DNA from: Schaalia sp. ZJ405
GTDB lineage: Bacteria > Actinomycetota > Actinomycetes > Actinomycetales > Actinomycetaceae
Assembly (NCBI RefSeq): GCF_011038885.2
Contig: NZ_CP064952.1
Span: 186,001 to 250,000 of the forward strand
Direction of reading: 5' to 3'
Length of the DNA: 64,000 nt
Shown here: positions 42,109-51,521 of the stretch, in pieces
How positions within the stretch are numbered: position 1 is the first letter of the stretch
Layout: each line of letters begins with the position of its first letter
The notes under the pieces: model-generated
Told to the model about the DNA's origin: nothing
Seen by the model: only the letters and a program-made list of their open reading frames with translations
Database searches by the model: none
Made by a program: the position numbers and the translations under genes

Positions 42109-44070
42109 TTACAAGTTGAGCTGAATCTGACGGCCGGGGACCGCCTCAATGAGCTCGCGCGTGTAGTCCTGCACCGGATGGTTGAAGAGATCATCCGTGG
42201 AGTTCATCTCGACGAGTTTGCCCTTCTCCATGACAACAACGTCGTCGGCGATCTGACGGACCACCGCAAGGTCATGCGTGATGAAGAGATAGGACAATCC
42301 CAGCTGTGCCTGCAAGTCATTGAGCAGGTAGAGGATCTGGTTCTGCACGAGGACGTCCAGGGCGGACACGGCCTCGTCGAGGACGATGACTTCCGGATTG
42401 AGGGCAAGCGCACGCGCCACGGCAACGCGCTGGCGCTGACCGCCGGAAAGCTCATTCGGATAGCGACGCATCGCCGAACGCGGCAGAGCCACCATGTCGA
42501 GCAGTTCGGACACCCGATTGATGCGCAGGCGCTTCGGATTGAGTTCCTTCTTCTCGGCGGCGCTGAGCTGACGGCCAGAGTTCTCGGCCTCAAGCAGGCG
42601 AGAAATCCATTCCTCGGGTTCGCGTCCCGTTGCCTGTGCGCGAGCAAACTCTTGCTTCGCATAGGTGAGTGTGCCGTACCCGTGGACACGCAGCGGTTCC
42701 TCGATGACTCGGAAGATCGAATACATCGGATCGAGCGAACCGTACGGATTCTGGAAAACGGCCTGGAGGCGTCGACGCAGTTGGAACAGCTCTTTATCCG
42801 ACAGCTGCGAGGTGTCCTGTCCGTCAAAGAATACTTTTCCTGAGGTCGGCTCAAGCAGGTGGAGAATCATGTTCGCGGCGGTTGACTTACCTGAACCGGA
42901 CTCGCCAACGACCGCCAGTGTCGTGCCACGACGCAGCGCGAAAGACACGTCATCAACAGCCCGGAGGGTCTTCGCCTCGCCTTTAGCTCCACGGATATCG
43001 AAGATCTTCGTCAAATTTTCAACGCGAATGATTTCTTCGGTTGACGTGGCACCCTTTCCGGCTCCGGTGAGTTCCTCCTCTGTCACCTGGATCCCGTGGG
43101 CGTGGGCTGATTCGATGCGCGCTGACGCCAGCGACGGAGCAGCGGAAACCAGGCGCTTCGTGTACGGATGCTGCGGATGCTGAAGGATTTCCAGTGCGGG
43201 ACCGGACTCAACGATGCGCCCACGGTGCATCACCACCAGCTGCTCAGCACGCTCGGCGGCCAAACCCAGGTCGTGCGTAATGAAGAGCACCGCAGTCCCC
43301 AGTTCGTGCGTGAGCGTCCCCAGGTGGTCGAGGATGCGGCGCTGAACGGTGACATCCAGTGCGGACGTCGGTTCATCAGCGATGAGAAGCTTTGGGCGTG
43401 CAGCCATGCCGATGGCAATGAGGACGCGCTGGCGCATACCGCCGGAGAACTCGTGGGGGAACTGTTTTGCACGGCGCTGCGCGTCGGGCAGTCCCGCCTC
43501 CTCAAGAAGCTGGGCAACGCGTTGCCCGACCTCGGAGTTGGGGACAACGTGGTTCGCCTTGAGTGCCTCCTTGACCTGCCTGCCCACGCGGAGCACCGGG
43601 TTGAGGTTCGTCATGGGGTCTTGTGGAACCAGTCCGATGCCGGATCCGCGCAGTTTCACCCAGTCTTTCATCGACAGGTTCGTGATGTCCTGGCCGTCGA
43701 ACTCGACGGATCCGCCGGTGACTTTACCGGTTCCGGGTAGAAGACCAATGATCGCTGCCGCCGTTGTTGATTTCCCGGAGCCGGACTCGCCGACGATGGC
43801 AACTGTCTGTCCCGGGTAGATCGTCAAATTCGCGCCGCGCACGGCAGGAACGATGCCCGTGGATGTTGTAAACGTGACTTCCAGGTTCTCGATCTTGAGC
43901 AGAGGATTCTGATCGTCGGGATGAACCTGATCCGACGTGGTGTGTGCGTCGCTGTCAGGGGACGAGGACGGACGCTGCTGCGCATCGTCACCGAGCACCG
44001 TACGGGTCACCGCGTCTTCGAGGGCGGCCTCCTGCGGTGTGGGCTGAGTGGTTTCGTCGTGTTCGCTCAC
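42109..44070 (-). CDS. Peptide ABC transporter, fused double ATP-binding protein (DppD-DppF type)
   Basis: The 653-residue protein joins two complete ABC ATPase domains. The first (about 55-310) has GESGSGKSTTAAAIIGLLPG, FSGGMRQRVLIAIGMAA and LLIADEPTSALDVT. The second (about 350-650) has VVGESGSGKSTAANMILHLLEP, LSGGQRQRVAVARALAL and VIVLDEAVSALDVLVQ. Each has the oligopeptide-transporter C-terminal extension in degenerate form (HPQHPYTKRLVSA, HPVQDYTRELIEA). It energises uptake of peptides through DppB and DppC. In the second domain a 45-residue insertion follows the Q-loop (EFARAQATGREPEEWISRLLEAENSGR). It overlaps dppC by four bases and is the last gene of the operon. Confidence 0.94.
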   Translation of the reverse strand: MSEHDETTQPTPQEAALEDAVTRTVLGDDAQQRPSSSPDSDAHTTSDQVHPDDQNPLLKIENLEVTFTTSTGIVPAVRGANLTIYPGQTVAIVGESGSGKSTTAAAIIGLLPGTGKVTGGSVEFDGQDITNLSMKDWVKLRGSGIGLVPQDPMTNLNPVLRVGRQVKEALKANHVVPNSEVGQRVAQLLEEAGLPDAQRRAKQFPHEFSGGMRQRVLIAIGMAARPKLLIADEPTSALDVTVQRRILDHLGTLTHELGTAVLFITHDLGLAAERAEQLVVMHRGRIVESGPALEILQHPQHPYTKRLVSAAPSLASARIESAHAHGIQVTEEELTGAGKGATSTEEIIRVENLTKIFDIRGAKGEAKTLRAVDDVSFALRRGTTLAVVGESGSGKSTAANMILHLLEPTSGKVFFDGQDTSQLSDKELFQLRRRLQAVFQNPYGSLDPMYSIFRVIEEPLRVHGYGTLTYAKQEFARAQATGREPEEWISRLLEAENSGRQLSAAEKKELNPKRLRINRVSELLDMVALPRSAMRRYPNELSGGQRQRVAVARALALNPEVIVLDEAVSALDVLVQNQILYLLNDLQAQLGLSYLFITHDLAVVRQIADDVVVMEKGKLVEMNSTDDLFNHPVQDYTRELIEAVPGRQIQLNL

Positions 44071-45035
44071 TTGCGTGCCTTCGGGTCAAGAGCGTCGCGG
44101 ACCGCGTCGCCCATCATGATGAAGCTGAGAACGGTCATCGCCAGCGCGAGCGCCGGGTAGAAGAGCACCATCGGGCTGGTGCGCAGCGACGCGCGAGCGG
44201 CGGAAATGTCGTTACCCCATGAGACAACTGTGGGGGGAAGACCGATGCCCATGAAGGACAGGGAAGCTTCCGCAACGATAAAAGTACCTAATGCGACCGT
44301 CGCGTAGACGATGATCGGAGCCATTGAGTTGGGGATGATGTGGCTCATGAGGATACGGAAACGCGAGGCACCCGTCGCTCTAGCCGCGGTCACAAACTCT
44401 TCGTTCTTCGCCGTCATCACGGCGCCTCGGGTGATACGAGCGATCTGGGTCCATCCGAACGCAGCCAGCACGATGACAACCATCCACACATTGCGGTTTT
44501 CCTTGAACATCTGCATGAAGACAATCGCGGCAAGCAGCAAGGGGATCGCGAAGAAAATGTCGGTGATACGCGAGAGAAGTGCGTCGAACCATCCGCCGAA
44601 GTAGCCGGCAAGAGCACCGATTGTTGCGCCGATGAGCACGACGCATAGCGTGGTGACAACACCGACGGTGACCGAGGCGCGAGCTCCGTAGATCACGCGT
44701 GAATAGACGTCGCACCCTTGGCGGTCGAAACCGAAGGGGTGTCCGTCTGTGGGGCGTCCGAGCGAGTTTGACAGCTCACAGAATCGCGGATCCTGGCTGG
44801 TGAAAAGACCGGGGAAGAGCGAAATGATGATCGCGCTGAGAATAATGACTGCGGCAATCCAGAAGAGTGGTCTGCGACGGAGATTCTTCCATGCCTCGCC
44901 CCACATGGATGCGGGAGCGGAATCGTCGGGGACGGCATCGACTGCGCCAAGACCGGTTTCGTCGATGTCGGAGACGTAGTGCGCCTGCCCGGCGCGTGTG
45001 CGCTGAATGCTTGCGGAAGGAATGAGCTCACTCAT
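44067..45035 (-). CDS. Peptide ABC transporter permease, DppC type
   Basis: The 322-residue protein has a cytoplasmic N-terminal tail, a first membrane helix (LFWIAAVIILSAIIISLFPG), the conserved HPFGFDRQGCDVYSRVIYGARASVTVG of DppC/OppC, and five further helices around the coupling motif EFVTAARATGASRFRILMSHIIPN (EAA loop). ATG 45035 is chosen because it overlaps the dppB stop codon by eight bases and the open frame before it is within dppB. It forms the membrane channel with DppB. Confidence 0.94.
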   Translation of the reverse strand: MSELIPSASIQRTRAGQAHYVSDIDETGLGAVDAVPDDSAPASMWGEAWKNLRRRPLFWIAAVIILSAIIISLFPGLFTSQDPRFCELSNSLGRPTDGHPFGFDRQGCDVYSRVIYGARASVTVGVVTTLCVVLIGATIGALAGYFGGWFDALLSRITDIFFAIPLLLAAIVFMQMFKENRNVWMVVIVLAAFGWTQIARITRGAVMTAKNEEFVTAARATGASRFRILMSHIIPNSMAPIIVYATVALGTFIVAEASLSFMGIGLPPTVVSWGNDISAARASLRTSPMVLFYPALALAMTVLSFIMMGDAVRDALDPKARK

Positions 45036-45954
45036 AGCGGATCCTCGGGTCGAGAACTGCGTAGAGCAGGTCGACAATCAGGTTGGCGAAAATGTAGACA
45101 AGAACAAGAACGGTGGTTACCGAGACAACGGTTGCGGGTTCACCCTTGATGATGGCTTGCCACAGCGTGCCACCGACACCGGAAATGTTGAAAATTCCTT
45201 CGGTAATGATCGCGCCACCCATGAGCGCACCCAGGTCGCCTCCAAGGAACGTGGCGACGGGAATCAGTGAATTGCGCAGGACGTGACGGGTCATGACCTG
45301 TGATCCCGGAAGGCCTTTTGCTCGGGCGGTACGGACGTAGTCCGCGTAGACGTTCTCGGATACGGCCTGACGGGTGAGTCGGATGACGTAGGCCAGCGAT
45401 ACACCACCGAGCACGATGGCTGGCATGGTCAGGGACTGCCACGAGACGTTGGCCCCGACGGTCGTGGGGAAGATCTGCCACTTGACACCCAGAAGGAACT
45501 GCATGACAAAGCCCAGGACGAACGTCGGAACGGAGATCAGGAGGAGGGAGAAAACAAGGATTGTCGAATCAAAGATTCCGCCGCGTCGAACACCGGCGAT
45601 CGTGCCCAGGATGATGCCGAAGACTGCCTCAATAGCTAAAGCGTAGACCGCAAGCTGGATAGTGATGGGGAATGCGTGTGCCATGACCTGGGAAACTGGC
45701 TGACCCGAGAACGTTGTCCCGAAGTCAAGCGTGAAGACTCCCTTGAGGTAGAGCAGGTATTGCATCCAGAACGGCTTGTCTAAGTTGTACTCGGCGCGGA
45801 TAGCGTCAGCGGCCGCTTCGGTGAGGCCGCGGTCGCCACCGAGAGCTTGGACAGGGTCACCTGGCATCAGGTAGACCATCGCGAAGATCAGGAACGTAGC
45901 TCCGAAGAAGACCGGAATGGTCTGCAAGAGCCTCCGTCCGATATAGCGCAGCAT
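45028..45954 (-). CDS. Peptide ABC transporter permease, DppB type
   Basis: The 308-residue protein starts MLRYIGRRLLQTIPVFFGATFLIFAMVYLMPGDPV, typical of DppB/OppB, and continues with six membrane segments, the linker DKPFWMQYLLYLKGVFTLDFGTTF and the coupling loop YADYVRTARAKGLPGSQVMTRHVLRNSLIP. It is the first gene of the dppBC-DF run, about 620 bases downstream of the substrate-binding gene on the same strand, with a terminator between, so message levels may differ. Confidence 0.94.
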   Translation of the reverse strand: MLRYIGRRLLQTIPVFFGATFLIFAMVYLMPGDPVQALGGDRGLTEAAADAIRAEYNLDKPFWMQYLLYLKGVFTLDFGTTFSGQPVSQVMAHAFPITIQLAVYALAIEAVFGIILGTIAGVRRGGIFDSTILVFSLLLISVPTFVLGFVMQFLLGVKWQIFPTTVGANVSWQSLTMPAIVLGGVSLAYVIRLTRQAVSENVYADYVRTARAKGLPGSQVMTRHVLRNSLIPVATFLGGDLGALMGGAIITEGIFNISGVGGTLWQAIIKGEPATVVSVTTVLVLVYIFANLIVDLLYAVLDPRIRYE

Positions 45955-46571
45955 GGACAGTCCTTCTCAAGATATAGGCGGAGTTTTTACTCCGTAACGG
46001 GCACTGGTGCGAGTGGGCACCAGGGGTGTTCAATCGTCTTTTGGAGATGACCACTCTGAATCATCATAGGGTAAACAAACAGCAAACTGCCTAATCGTCG
46101 AGTAAATGTCCTGATCAGGCGGTGTTGTGGTGCAGGGCGATTCTGCGAATTTCCTATGAAATACGGTGCTTGACCGCGATGGATGTGGGGTGTTCGACCT
46201 ATGTGCGTGGCGTGGACTGATCTGCCGAGGATTTCGTCGATGAGTCCTTCGACAACATGAGTCAGCGGTGTGTTTCTCCGCAACTGATTCGCGTGAGGAA
46301 ACCGAGGTCTTCTTCGACGACGTATTGCCAGAGGCGACATGAGGGAACACCGAAGAATTCGGATCTGGTGTATGTGTCGCATGAGACGGACGATGACCAC
46401 GGCACACGGACTACAACACAAGGACCACGGCACATGCCGGGCGTTGAAAACCACGTGTGGCGAGTGGGATCACTCCCACTCGCCACACAGTGATTCAGTC
46501 ACGAGTTTCCTTGACGGTCATCGCCGCAAAGAAGCACTGCCGGGGTGCTCAGTTGAGCGAACCCCGAGTAT
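45955..46571. other. 617-base stretch without a recognisable gene
   Basis: Apart from the terminator at 46455-46488 I see no supported feature. Several open frames of 60-155 codons exist on both strands, but their translations are not protein-like and lack binding sites. The dppB promoter probably lies in the part nearest 45955, where AAGGACTG precedes the start. Confidence 0.5.
46455..46488 (-). terminator. Terminator/attenuator between the peptide-binding protein gene and dppB
   Basis: GTGTGGCGAGTGGGA and TCCCACTCGCCACAC form a perfect 15-bp stem with a four-base loop. On the minus strand GTGGTTTTC follows. It lies about 80 bases after the stop codon of the binding-protein gene and would raise the level of that message over dppBC. 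Confidence 0.85.
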
Positions 46572-48203
46572 TCAGTTCTTCGTGATATCGGTGTAGACGG
46601 GGACTGAGTGCCAGTCGAAGGTGACGTTGTTCACGCCCTCGGCCCAACCGCCAACAACGTTGGCGTACCACAGCGGGATCACCGGGAGATCCTTGAGGAG
46701 GACTTCCTGGGCCTTGTAGAGGAACTCGTTGGCCTCGTCGACGGTGGGAGCTGACGACGCCTGTGCGAGGAGTCCGTCAAATTCCTTGCTTGAGTAGTCC
46801 GTGTCGTTCGAGCCTGCGCCGGTGGCGTAGATCGGGCTGAGGAAGTTCAACATGCTCGGGTAGTCGGCCTGCCAGCCGGTACGGAACGCGCCCTTGATGG
46901 TGCGGTTTGTGATATCGGTACGCAGCGACTTGAATTCGGGGTAGGGATTACCCTCGGCTTCGATGCCCAGCGCGTTCTTGATGGAGTTCGTAGCAGCATC
47001 GACCCATGCCTGGTGTCCGCCATCGGAGTTGTAGGCGATGGTGAACTTACCCGACCACGGGGAAATCGCGTCGGCCTTCTCCCACAGTTCCTTGGCTTTC
47101 TTCGGGTTATAGGTCAGGACATCGTTGCCGGAAATGGAATCCATGAAGCCGGGAATGACCGGGGAGGAGAAGTCCTTAGCCGGGGTACGGGTGTCCTGGA
47201 AGACCTTCTTCGTGATGGTCTCACGGTCGATCGCGTAGGAGATTGCCTCGCGACGGAGCTTGCCTTCCTCGCCGGAGAAGTGCTCAAGCGACTCCGGAAT
47301 CGCGAAAGACTGGAAGATTGCGGCCGGCTGGTTTACGGAACGGCCCTTGAGATCGCCCTCGTAAGTGGAGAACGCTGAGTCCGGAATGGCGTCAAGAACA
47401 TCGAGGACACCGGACTGGAGATCAGCGAACGCCGCATCCAGTGAGGCGTAGAAGACTACCGTGATTCCGCCGTTCTTCGGCTGACGCTCACCCTTGTAGT
47501 CGGGGTTAGCGACCAGTTGGATTCGGGAGTTGTGTTCCCACGCATTCTCGTCCTTGAGCTTGTAGGGGCCGTTAGCGATGGGCATTTCGCCGCCAGCCTC
47601 GGGGTTTTCCAAGGTGGAGTCGGGGAGGGGGTAGAACGCCGAGTAGCCCAGGCGCAGACCGAAGTCGGAGGTCGGCTCCTTGAGGGTGACGGTAAAGCCG
47701 TAGTCGTCCTCGTCAGCCTTAAGGCCGGTGAGCATACCAACACCTTCTTTGTCAGTGCCCTCGATGGGGACGAAGAAGTTGGTGTTGAGCATGGGGCTCT
47801 TGGGATCCGTGACCTTGTTCCACGCTTCGATGAAGTTGTGAGCCTTGACCTCGGTGCCGTCGGAGAACTTCTGGCCCTTCTTCAGCTTGATGGTCCACAC
47901 GGAAGAATCCTCGTTCGGCTCAATGGACTCGGCCATGTCATTGTGAGCCTCGCCCTTGGCGTCGTAGTAAATGAGTCCGGCGAAGAGCAGGTCAACAAGC
48001 TTGCCGCCACCGACTTCGTTCGTGTTACCTGGGAGCAGGGGGTTCTGCGGTTCCGAGCCATTGACCGTGATGATTGCATCCGGTGTTGCTTCGACGGTGC
48101 CGCTTTGGGAACTGGAGCTACTGCCCGCGTTTCCTCCCGAGCATGCGCTCAGGCCGAGGGCGAGGGCGGCTGGGACAACCAGCCAGGTCCTCTTGAGGTT
48201 CAT
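46572..48203 (-). CDS. Peptide ABC transporter substrate-binding lipoprotein (DppA/OppA type)
   Basis: The 543-residue protein has a lipoprotein signal (MNLKRTWLVVPAALALGLSACSGG, lipobox LSAC) and the family 5 solute-binding fold: NEVGGGKLVDLLFAGLIYYD, WTIKLKKGQKFSDGTEVKAHNFIEAWNKV (the signature of this family), and IPLWYANVVGGWAEGVNNV near the end. The presence of PEFKSLRTDITNRTIKGAFRTGWQADYPSMLNFLSPIYATG resembles OppA/DppA of oligopeptide systems. AGGAGG nine bases before ATG 48203 fixes the start. It delivers peptides to DppBC. Confidence 0.95.
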   Translation of the reverse strand: MNLKRTWLVVPAALALGLSACSGGNAGSSSSSQSGTVEATPDAIITVNGSEPQNPLLPGNTNEVGGGKLVDLLFAGLIYYDAKGEAHNDMAESIEPNEDSSVWTIKLKKGQKFSDGTEVKAHNFIEAWNKVTDPKSPMLNTNFFVPIEGTDKEGVGMLTGLKADEDDYGFTVTLKEPTSDFGLRLGYSAFYPLPDSTLENPEAGGEMPIANGPYKLKDENAWEHNSRIQLVANPDYKGERQPKNGGITVVFYASLDAAFADLQSGVLDVLDAIPDSAFSTYEGDLKGRSVNQPAAIFQSFAIPESLEHFSGEEGKLRREAISYAIDRETITKKVFQDTRTPAKDFSSPVIPGFMDSISGNDVLTYNPKKAKELWEKADAISPWSGKFTIAYNSDGGHQAWVDAATNSIKNALGIEAEGNPYPEFKSLRTDITNRTIKGAFRTGWQADYPSMLNFLSPIYATGAGSNDTDYSSKEFDGLLAQASSAPTVDEANEFLYKAQEVLLKDLPVIPLWYANVVGGWAEGVNNVTFDWHSVPVYTDITKN

Positions 48204-48422
48204 GGAAGAGTCCTCCTGTTGAATGGTTAACGTTCTGCACAATGCTTTGCAGAACATGTGAGGAAGATTAACCTGATTGTCTTGTGAAAGCCTTTCCTGT
48301 CCACCATATGTGCATTACGGTTTGGTCACGAAAGGTTACGAAATGGTCAAGTTGTGGTCTGGATCGCGGATGTGCGGCGGCGCACGCAGATTGTGACAGT
48401 GCCAGACGGACAGCACACACGC

Positions 48423-48458
48423 GTTGTGGGGCTCCGAAAAGAAAGGGAACCCCACAAC
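48423..48458 (-). terminator. Terminator after the uracil/xanthine permease gene
   Basis: GTTGTGGGG and CCCCACAAC form a 9-bp stem with an 18-base loop, beginning 26 bases after the permease stop codon on the minus strand. Confidence 0.6.
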
Positions 48459-48484
48459 GAAGAAGACCCGGTGTGTAGCCGGCG

Positions 48485-49885
48485 TTAGGACTCAGACGTC
48501 GTGGACGACCGGTGCCTCGTGGAATACGCTTCGCCCTCAAGCTCCGTCCCCGACGGTGCAGAAGCTGGGGTTGCGGCCTCAAGATTCGTGCCGCGAAGCT
48601 TCGAGATCCACCGCATGAGGTGGTAGATGAGGATCGCGGAAATCGACCCCAGCGCAATACCGGAGAAAGTCATCTGACCGGCAATCAGCGTGTAGTCAGC
48701 GATCGCAACAACCATCGCAACGGCGGCGGTGTTGAGGTTGACCGGATCGGAGAAGTCAACGCGGTTCTGAACCCAGATACGCACGCCAAGCATGCCGATC
48801 ATGCCGTAGAGAATCGTCGCGGCACCGCCGAGGACGCCAGCGGGAATCGTGGCAATGATCTGACCGAACTTCGGCAACATTGACAACCCCAGCGCAGTGA
48901 CGGCGGCGACAATGTACGCGGCGGTCGAGTAGACGCGAGTTGCTGCCATAACGCCAATGTTTTCAGCGTATGTCGTTGTGCCGGAGCCACCGCCCGTGCC
49001 GGCAAGGATCGTTGACAACCCATCAGCGGCCAGAGCGCGGCCGGTGATGTCGTCGAGGTTCTCCCCCGTCATTGCCGCCACAGACTTGACGTGACCGATG
49101 TTCTCCGCAGCAAGAACAAGAACAACCGGTACGAAAAGACCAAGCAGAGTGAAATCGAAAGACGGCGCTCTAAACGGAGGAAGCCCAATCCAGTCAGCTG
49201 ACGCAATCGCATCAAAATTCACCTCGTTGCGAATGCAGGCGGTGATGTACCCGATGATGACGCCGATGAGGATGGAGAGGCGACCGATGATGCCCTTGAA
49301 AAGGACCGTGATGAGAAGAATGGACACAATCGTCACAACAGCCGTGACCGGAGCGGTCTTGACGTTATTCCACGCCGATGGGGCCAGGTTGAAGCCGATG
49401 AGCGACACAATCGCACCGGTCACCACCGGAGGCATCAGGCGGTCAATCCAGCGCGCACCCGCGAAGTGAACAACAAGACCCACGATGAGCAGCGAAGCCC
49501 CAGCGAAAATCACGCCACCTTGAGCAAGAGAGGCCTTCGCCTCGTCGAGAGTGCCACCACCGCCAGCGACATAGCCCGTGACGGCACCGATCGGAGCGAT
49601 CAATGCAAAGGAGGAACCGAGGTAGGAAGGGAGGCGGCCCGACGTGATTCCCAGGAACAGGATCGTTCCAACGCCGGTGAAGAACAGCGTCGTTGACGGA
49701 TCGAAACCCGTGAGAAGAGGAACAAGGAAGGTTGCGCCGAACATTGCGACGACGTGCTGAACACCAATGCCAATGGTGCGGGGCCACGACAGGCGCTCGT
49801 GAGGAAGAACAACTTCGCCCGGTTCAATGGACGTGCCATTGCCGTGCAATTTCCAGCTGAAAAAGCCAGACTTCTTTTCGCTCAT
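48485..49885 (-). CDS. uraA: Uracil/xanthine permease (NCS2 family)
   Basis: The 466-residue protein has about 14 membrane segments and the NCS2 marks: [38 protein letters not shown] at the start, [26 protein letters not shown] (the substrate-binding Glu region), [35 protein letters not shown] and [17 protein letters not shown]. Closest in pattern to UraA, so proton-coupled uracil uptake is most likely; xanthine transport is possible. upp at 63027 would use the uracil. The start ATG is followed by a polar stretch. A GGAG 10 bases upstream lies in a small GGAG-TTG-CTCC hairpin. Confidence 0.92.
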   Translation of the reverse strand: [466 protein letters not shown]

Positions 49886-50034
49886 GTGGGAGCAACTCCG
49901 ATCAGGTTAATGGGCATGGAGCCGGTGAACCGGTCGGAATCTCAGGTTAGCCCGTCTACGGGTCAATCCAATGAATCCCTGAGATTTTGTGAGCCGTTCC
50001 CCATGTGATCATCGCGTATGGGATCCTAGAGGCG

Positions 50035-50463
50035 ATGAGTGCATCACAATCACGCGACACAATGCCGACGAGCCGCCACGGACGCCGCTCGTCCTCGTCC
50101 CCTGACGACCCCTACGCCGAAGGGGCGCGGACGCGGGTGGAGAACGTCCCACTCGCGGAAGAATCCTCCCAATTTCCCGGAACGGAAAACGTCCCCCTGG
50201 CTCAAGTTTTCGAGGGGCCCGGGTATACCTCGCCAGCGCGGGTAACAAACGCGCTTGCTTACCACGCCCTCAACCTGACGATCGCCGGCGTGATCATCGC
50301 GGTGCTTCTGCCGGTTTCGCTCATCCTCGGGGTCGTCGCATTGATCAAAGCGCAGCGTCTTCCGCAGAAAATTGGTGAACGAGCCGCGCTCGGAGCAACC
50401 GTCGTGTCTGCGATCGCCCTCATTCTGTGGGCTCTCGTCATTTATCTCGGCATCGTTATGTGA
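50035..50463 (+). CDS. DUF4190-type small membrane protein
   Basis: The 142-residue protein has a disordered Ser/Arg/Glu-rich N-terminal half (with RRSSSSPDDP encoded by a copy of the GACGAGGACG motif) and two membrane segments, LNLTIAGVIIAVLLPVSLILGVVALI and ALGATVVSAIALILWALVIYLGI, separated by KAQRLPQKIGERAA. This is the DUF4190 pattern (a hairpin with A..G.IlG IaL); the function is unknown. ATG 50035 is preferred to 50005. It is divergent from uraA. Confidence 0.65.
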   Translation: MSASQSRDTMPTSRHGRRSSSSPDDPYAEGARTRVENVPLAEESSQFPGTENVPLAQVFEGPGYTSPARVTNALAYHALNLTIAGVIIAVLLPVSLILGVVALIKAQRLPQKIGERAALGATVVSAIALILWALVIYLGIVM

Positions 50464-50520
50464 AACGCCTCACCGGAAACATCGCTTTTCACGAAAGTAC
50501 AAGTTCTCTACAGTACAGGT

Positions 50521-51261
50521 ATGAAACCGTTCCTCCTGGTGTCCACTCGTCCCGAAGACGAGGCAATTGAATCCGAATATCGTTCATTCCTTGCGGCAAC
50601 CGGCCTGGGGGAAGAGCAGCTTGAGCAAGTCCGTATTGACATGCTCGGCCTTCCCGACGTTGACGTCACCGCTTACTCCGGGATCCTCATCGGAGGGTCG
50701 TCCTACGGCACCACAACGCGCGACGAACAAAAAACGCAGACGCAGAAGATGGTTGACAGTGAGCTTGAGCGGCTCTTTGGTGAAATCCTGCGTGCACACA
50801 CCCCGTGTTTCTCCAGCGGATACGGCACAGAAGTTGCCACCGTGTACATGGGTGGAAAAGTGTCGCGGAAATGGGCAGAAGACCCGCAGATCGTCGACAT
50901 TCTCCTGACAACAGGATCGTGGGATGACCCGATCTTTGAGGGAATGACCCACGAATTCACCACCTTCGTTCGCCACAGCGAGGCCGTGGAAGTCGCTCCC
51001 GAGGGCGCGGTCGTCCTTGCGAAGTCCCTGAGTTGTCCCATCCAAATGATGCGCCTGACTCCGAGCTTCTATGCGACTCAGTTCAACCCCGAACTGGATT
51101 CTCCAGAAATCGAACGCACATTGCAGCGATACTCTGACGCGGGATACCCCGGAACAGATGACCCAGAAGAGCTTCTCCACATCGGACGCACGGGATACGG
51201 TGACCATCCAGCTGCGCAACTGCTGAAGAACTTCGTGAAAATTTTCGCCAGCGCCGCGTGA
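50521..51261 (+). CDS. Class I glutamine-amidotransferase-fold protein lacking catalytic residues
   Basis: The 246-residue protein has the GATase1 fold of the GMP-synthase-like group: YSGILIGGSSYG (oxyanion region), the nucleophile elbow in AHTPCFSSGYGTEVAT and the end motif FYATQFNPELDS. In active enzymes the elbow reads G-x-C-x-G and the later motif Q-F-H-P-E. Here the elbow cysteine position is Gly (SSGYG) and the histidine is Asn (QFNPE), so amidase activity is not expected unless the nearby Cys two or three residues earlier substitutes. This is probably a recognised non-catalytic subfamily in actinobacteria. The role is unknown. Confidence 0.82.
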   Translation: MKPFLLVSTRPEDEAIESEYRSFLAATGLGEEQLEQVRIDMLGLPDVDVTAYSGILIGGSSYGTTTRDEQKTQTQKMVDSELERLFGEILRAHTPCFSSGYGTEVATVYMGGKVSRKWAEDPQIVDILLTTGSWDDPIFEGMTHEFTTFVRHSEAVEVAPEGAVVLAKSLSCPIQMMRLTPSFYATQFNPELDSPEIERTLQRYSDAGYPGTDDPEELLHIGRTGYGDHPAAQLLKNFVKIFASAA

Positions 51262-51372
51262 CGCCTCGTCAGTGATTCGTGACCAATCCCATCGACTGAG
51301 CATCCACGCTGGTTCGCGTTTTTGGTGCAGCTCCGTTTAGGATGATCCGGTGCGCTCTTACGAACGCACATA

Positions 51373-51457
51373 GGAGGATTCGCCTAGTGGCCTATGGCGC
51401 ACGCTTGGAAAGCGTGTTGGGTGCAAGCCCTCGGGGGTTCGAATCCCCCATCCTCCG
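51373..51457 (+). tRNA. tRNA-Ser (anticodon GGA)
   Basis: The 85-base cloverleaf has acceptor arms GGAGGAT and ATCCTCC, an anticodon stem CACGC/GCGTG with loop TTGGAAA (GGA at 51407-51409), a long variable arm as in class II tRNAs, and a TPsiC loop GGTTCGAAT. The discriminator is G and CCA is not encoded. GGA reads UCC and UCU serine codons. It is followed by a strong terminator. Confidence 0.97.
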
Positions 51458-51463
51458 CCCCGG

Positions 51464-51495
51464 CCCCCGGTTCTCGGTTGAGAATCGGGGGTTTT
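51464..51495 (+). terminator. Intrinsic terminator of tRNA-Ser
   Basis: CCCCCGGTTCTC and GAGAATCGGGGG form a 12-pair stem (one G-T pair) with loop GGTT, followed by TTTT. The IS element is inserted 26 bases further on. Confidence 0.92.
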
Positions 51496-51521
51496 CCGTT
51501 GCAATCATTAGGAAAAGTCCT

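Noticed and set aside
46030..46493. Genes in the dppA-dppB gap
   Set aside because: Open frames on both strands have atypical composition, no ribosome binding sites and no recognisable motifs.
49886..50010. TPP riboswitch upstream of uraA
   Set aside because: On the minus strand CTGAGA and ACCTGATC occur in order, but the other conserved parts (GGGGTGC, ATAAT, GCG-AGGGA) are missing and the downstream gene is a nucleobase permease.
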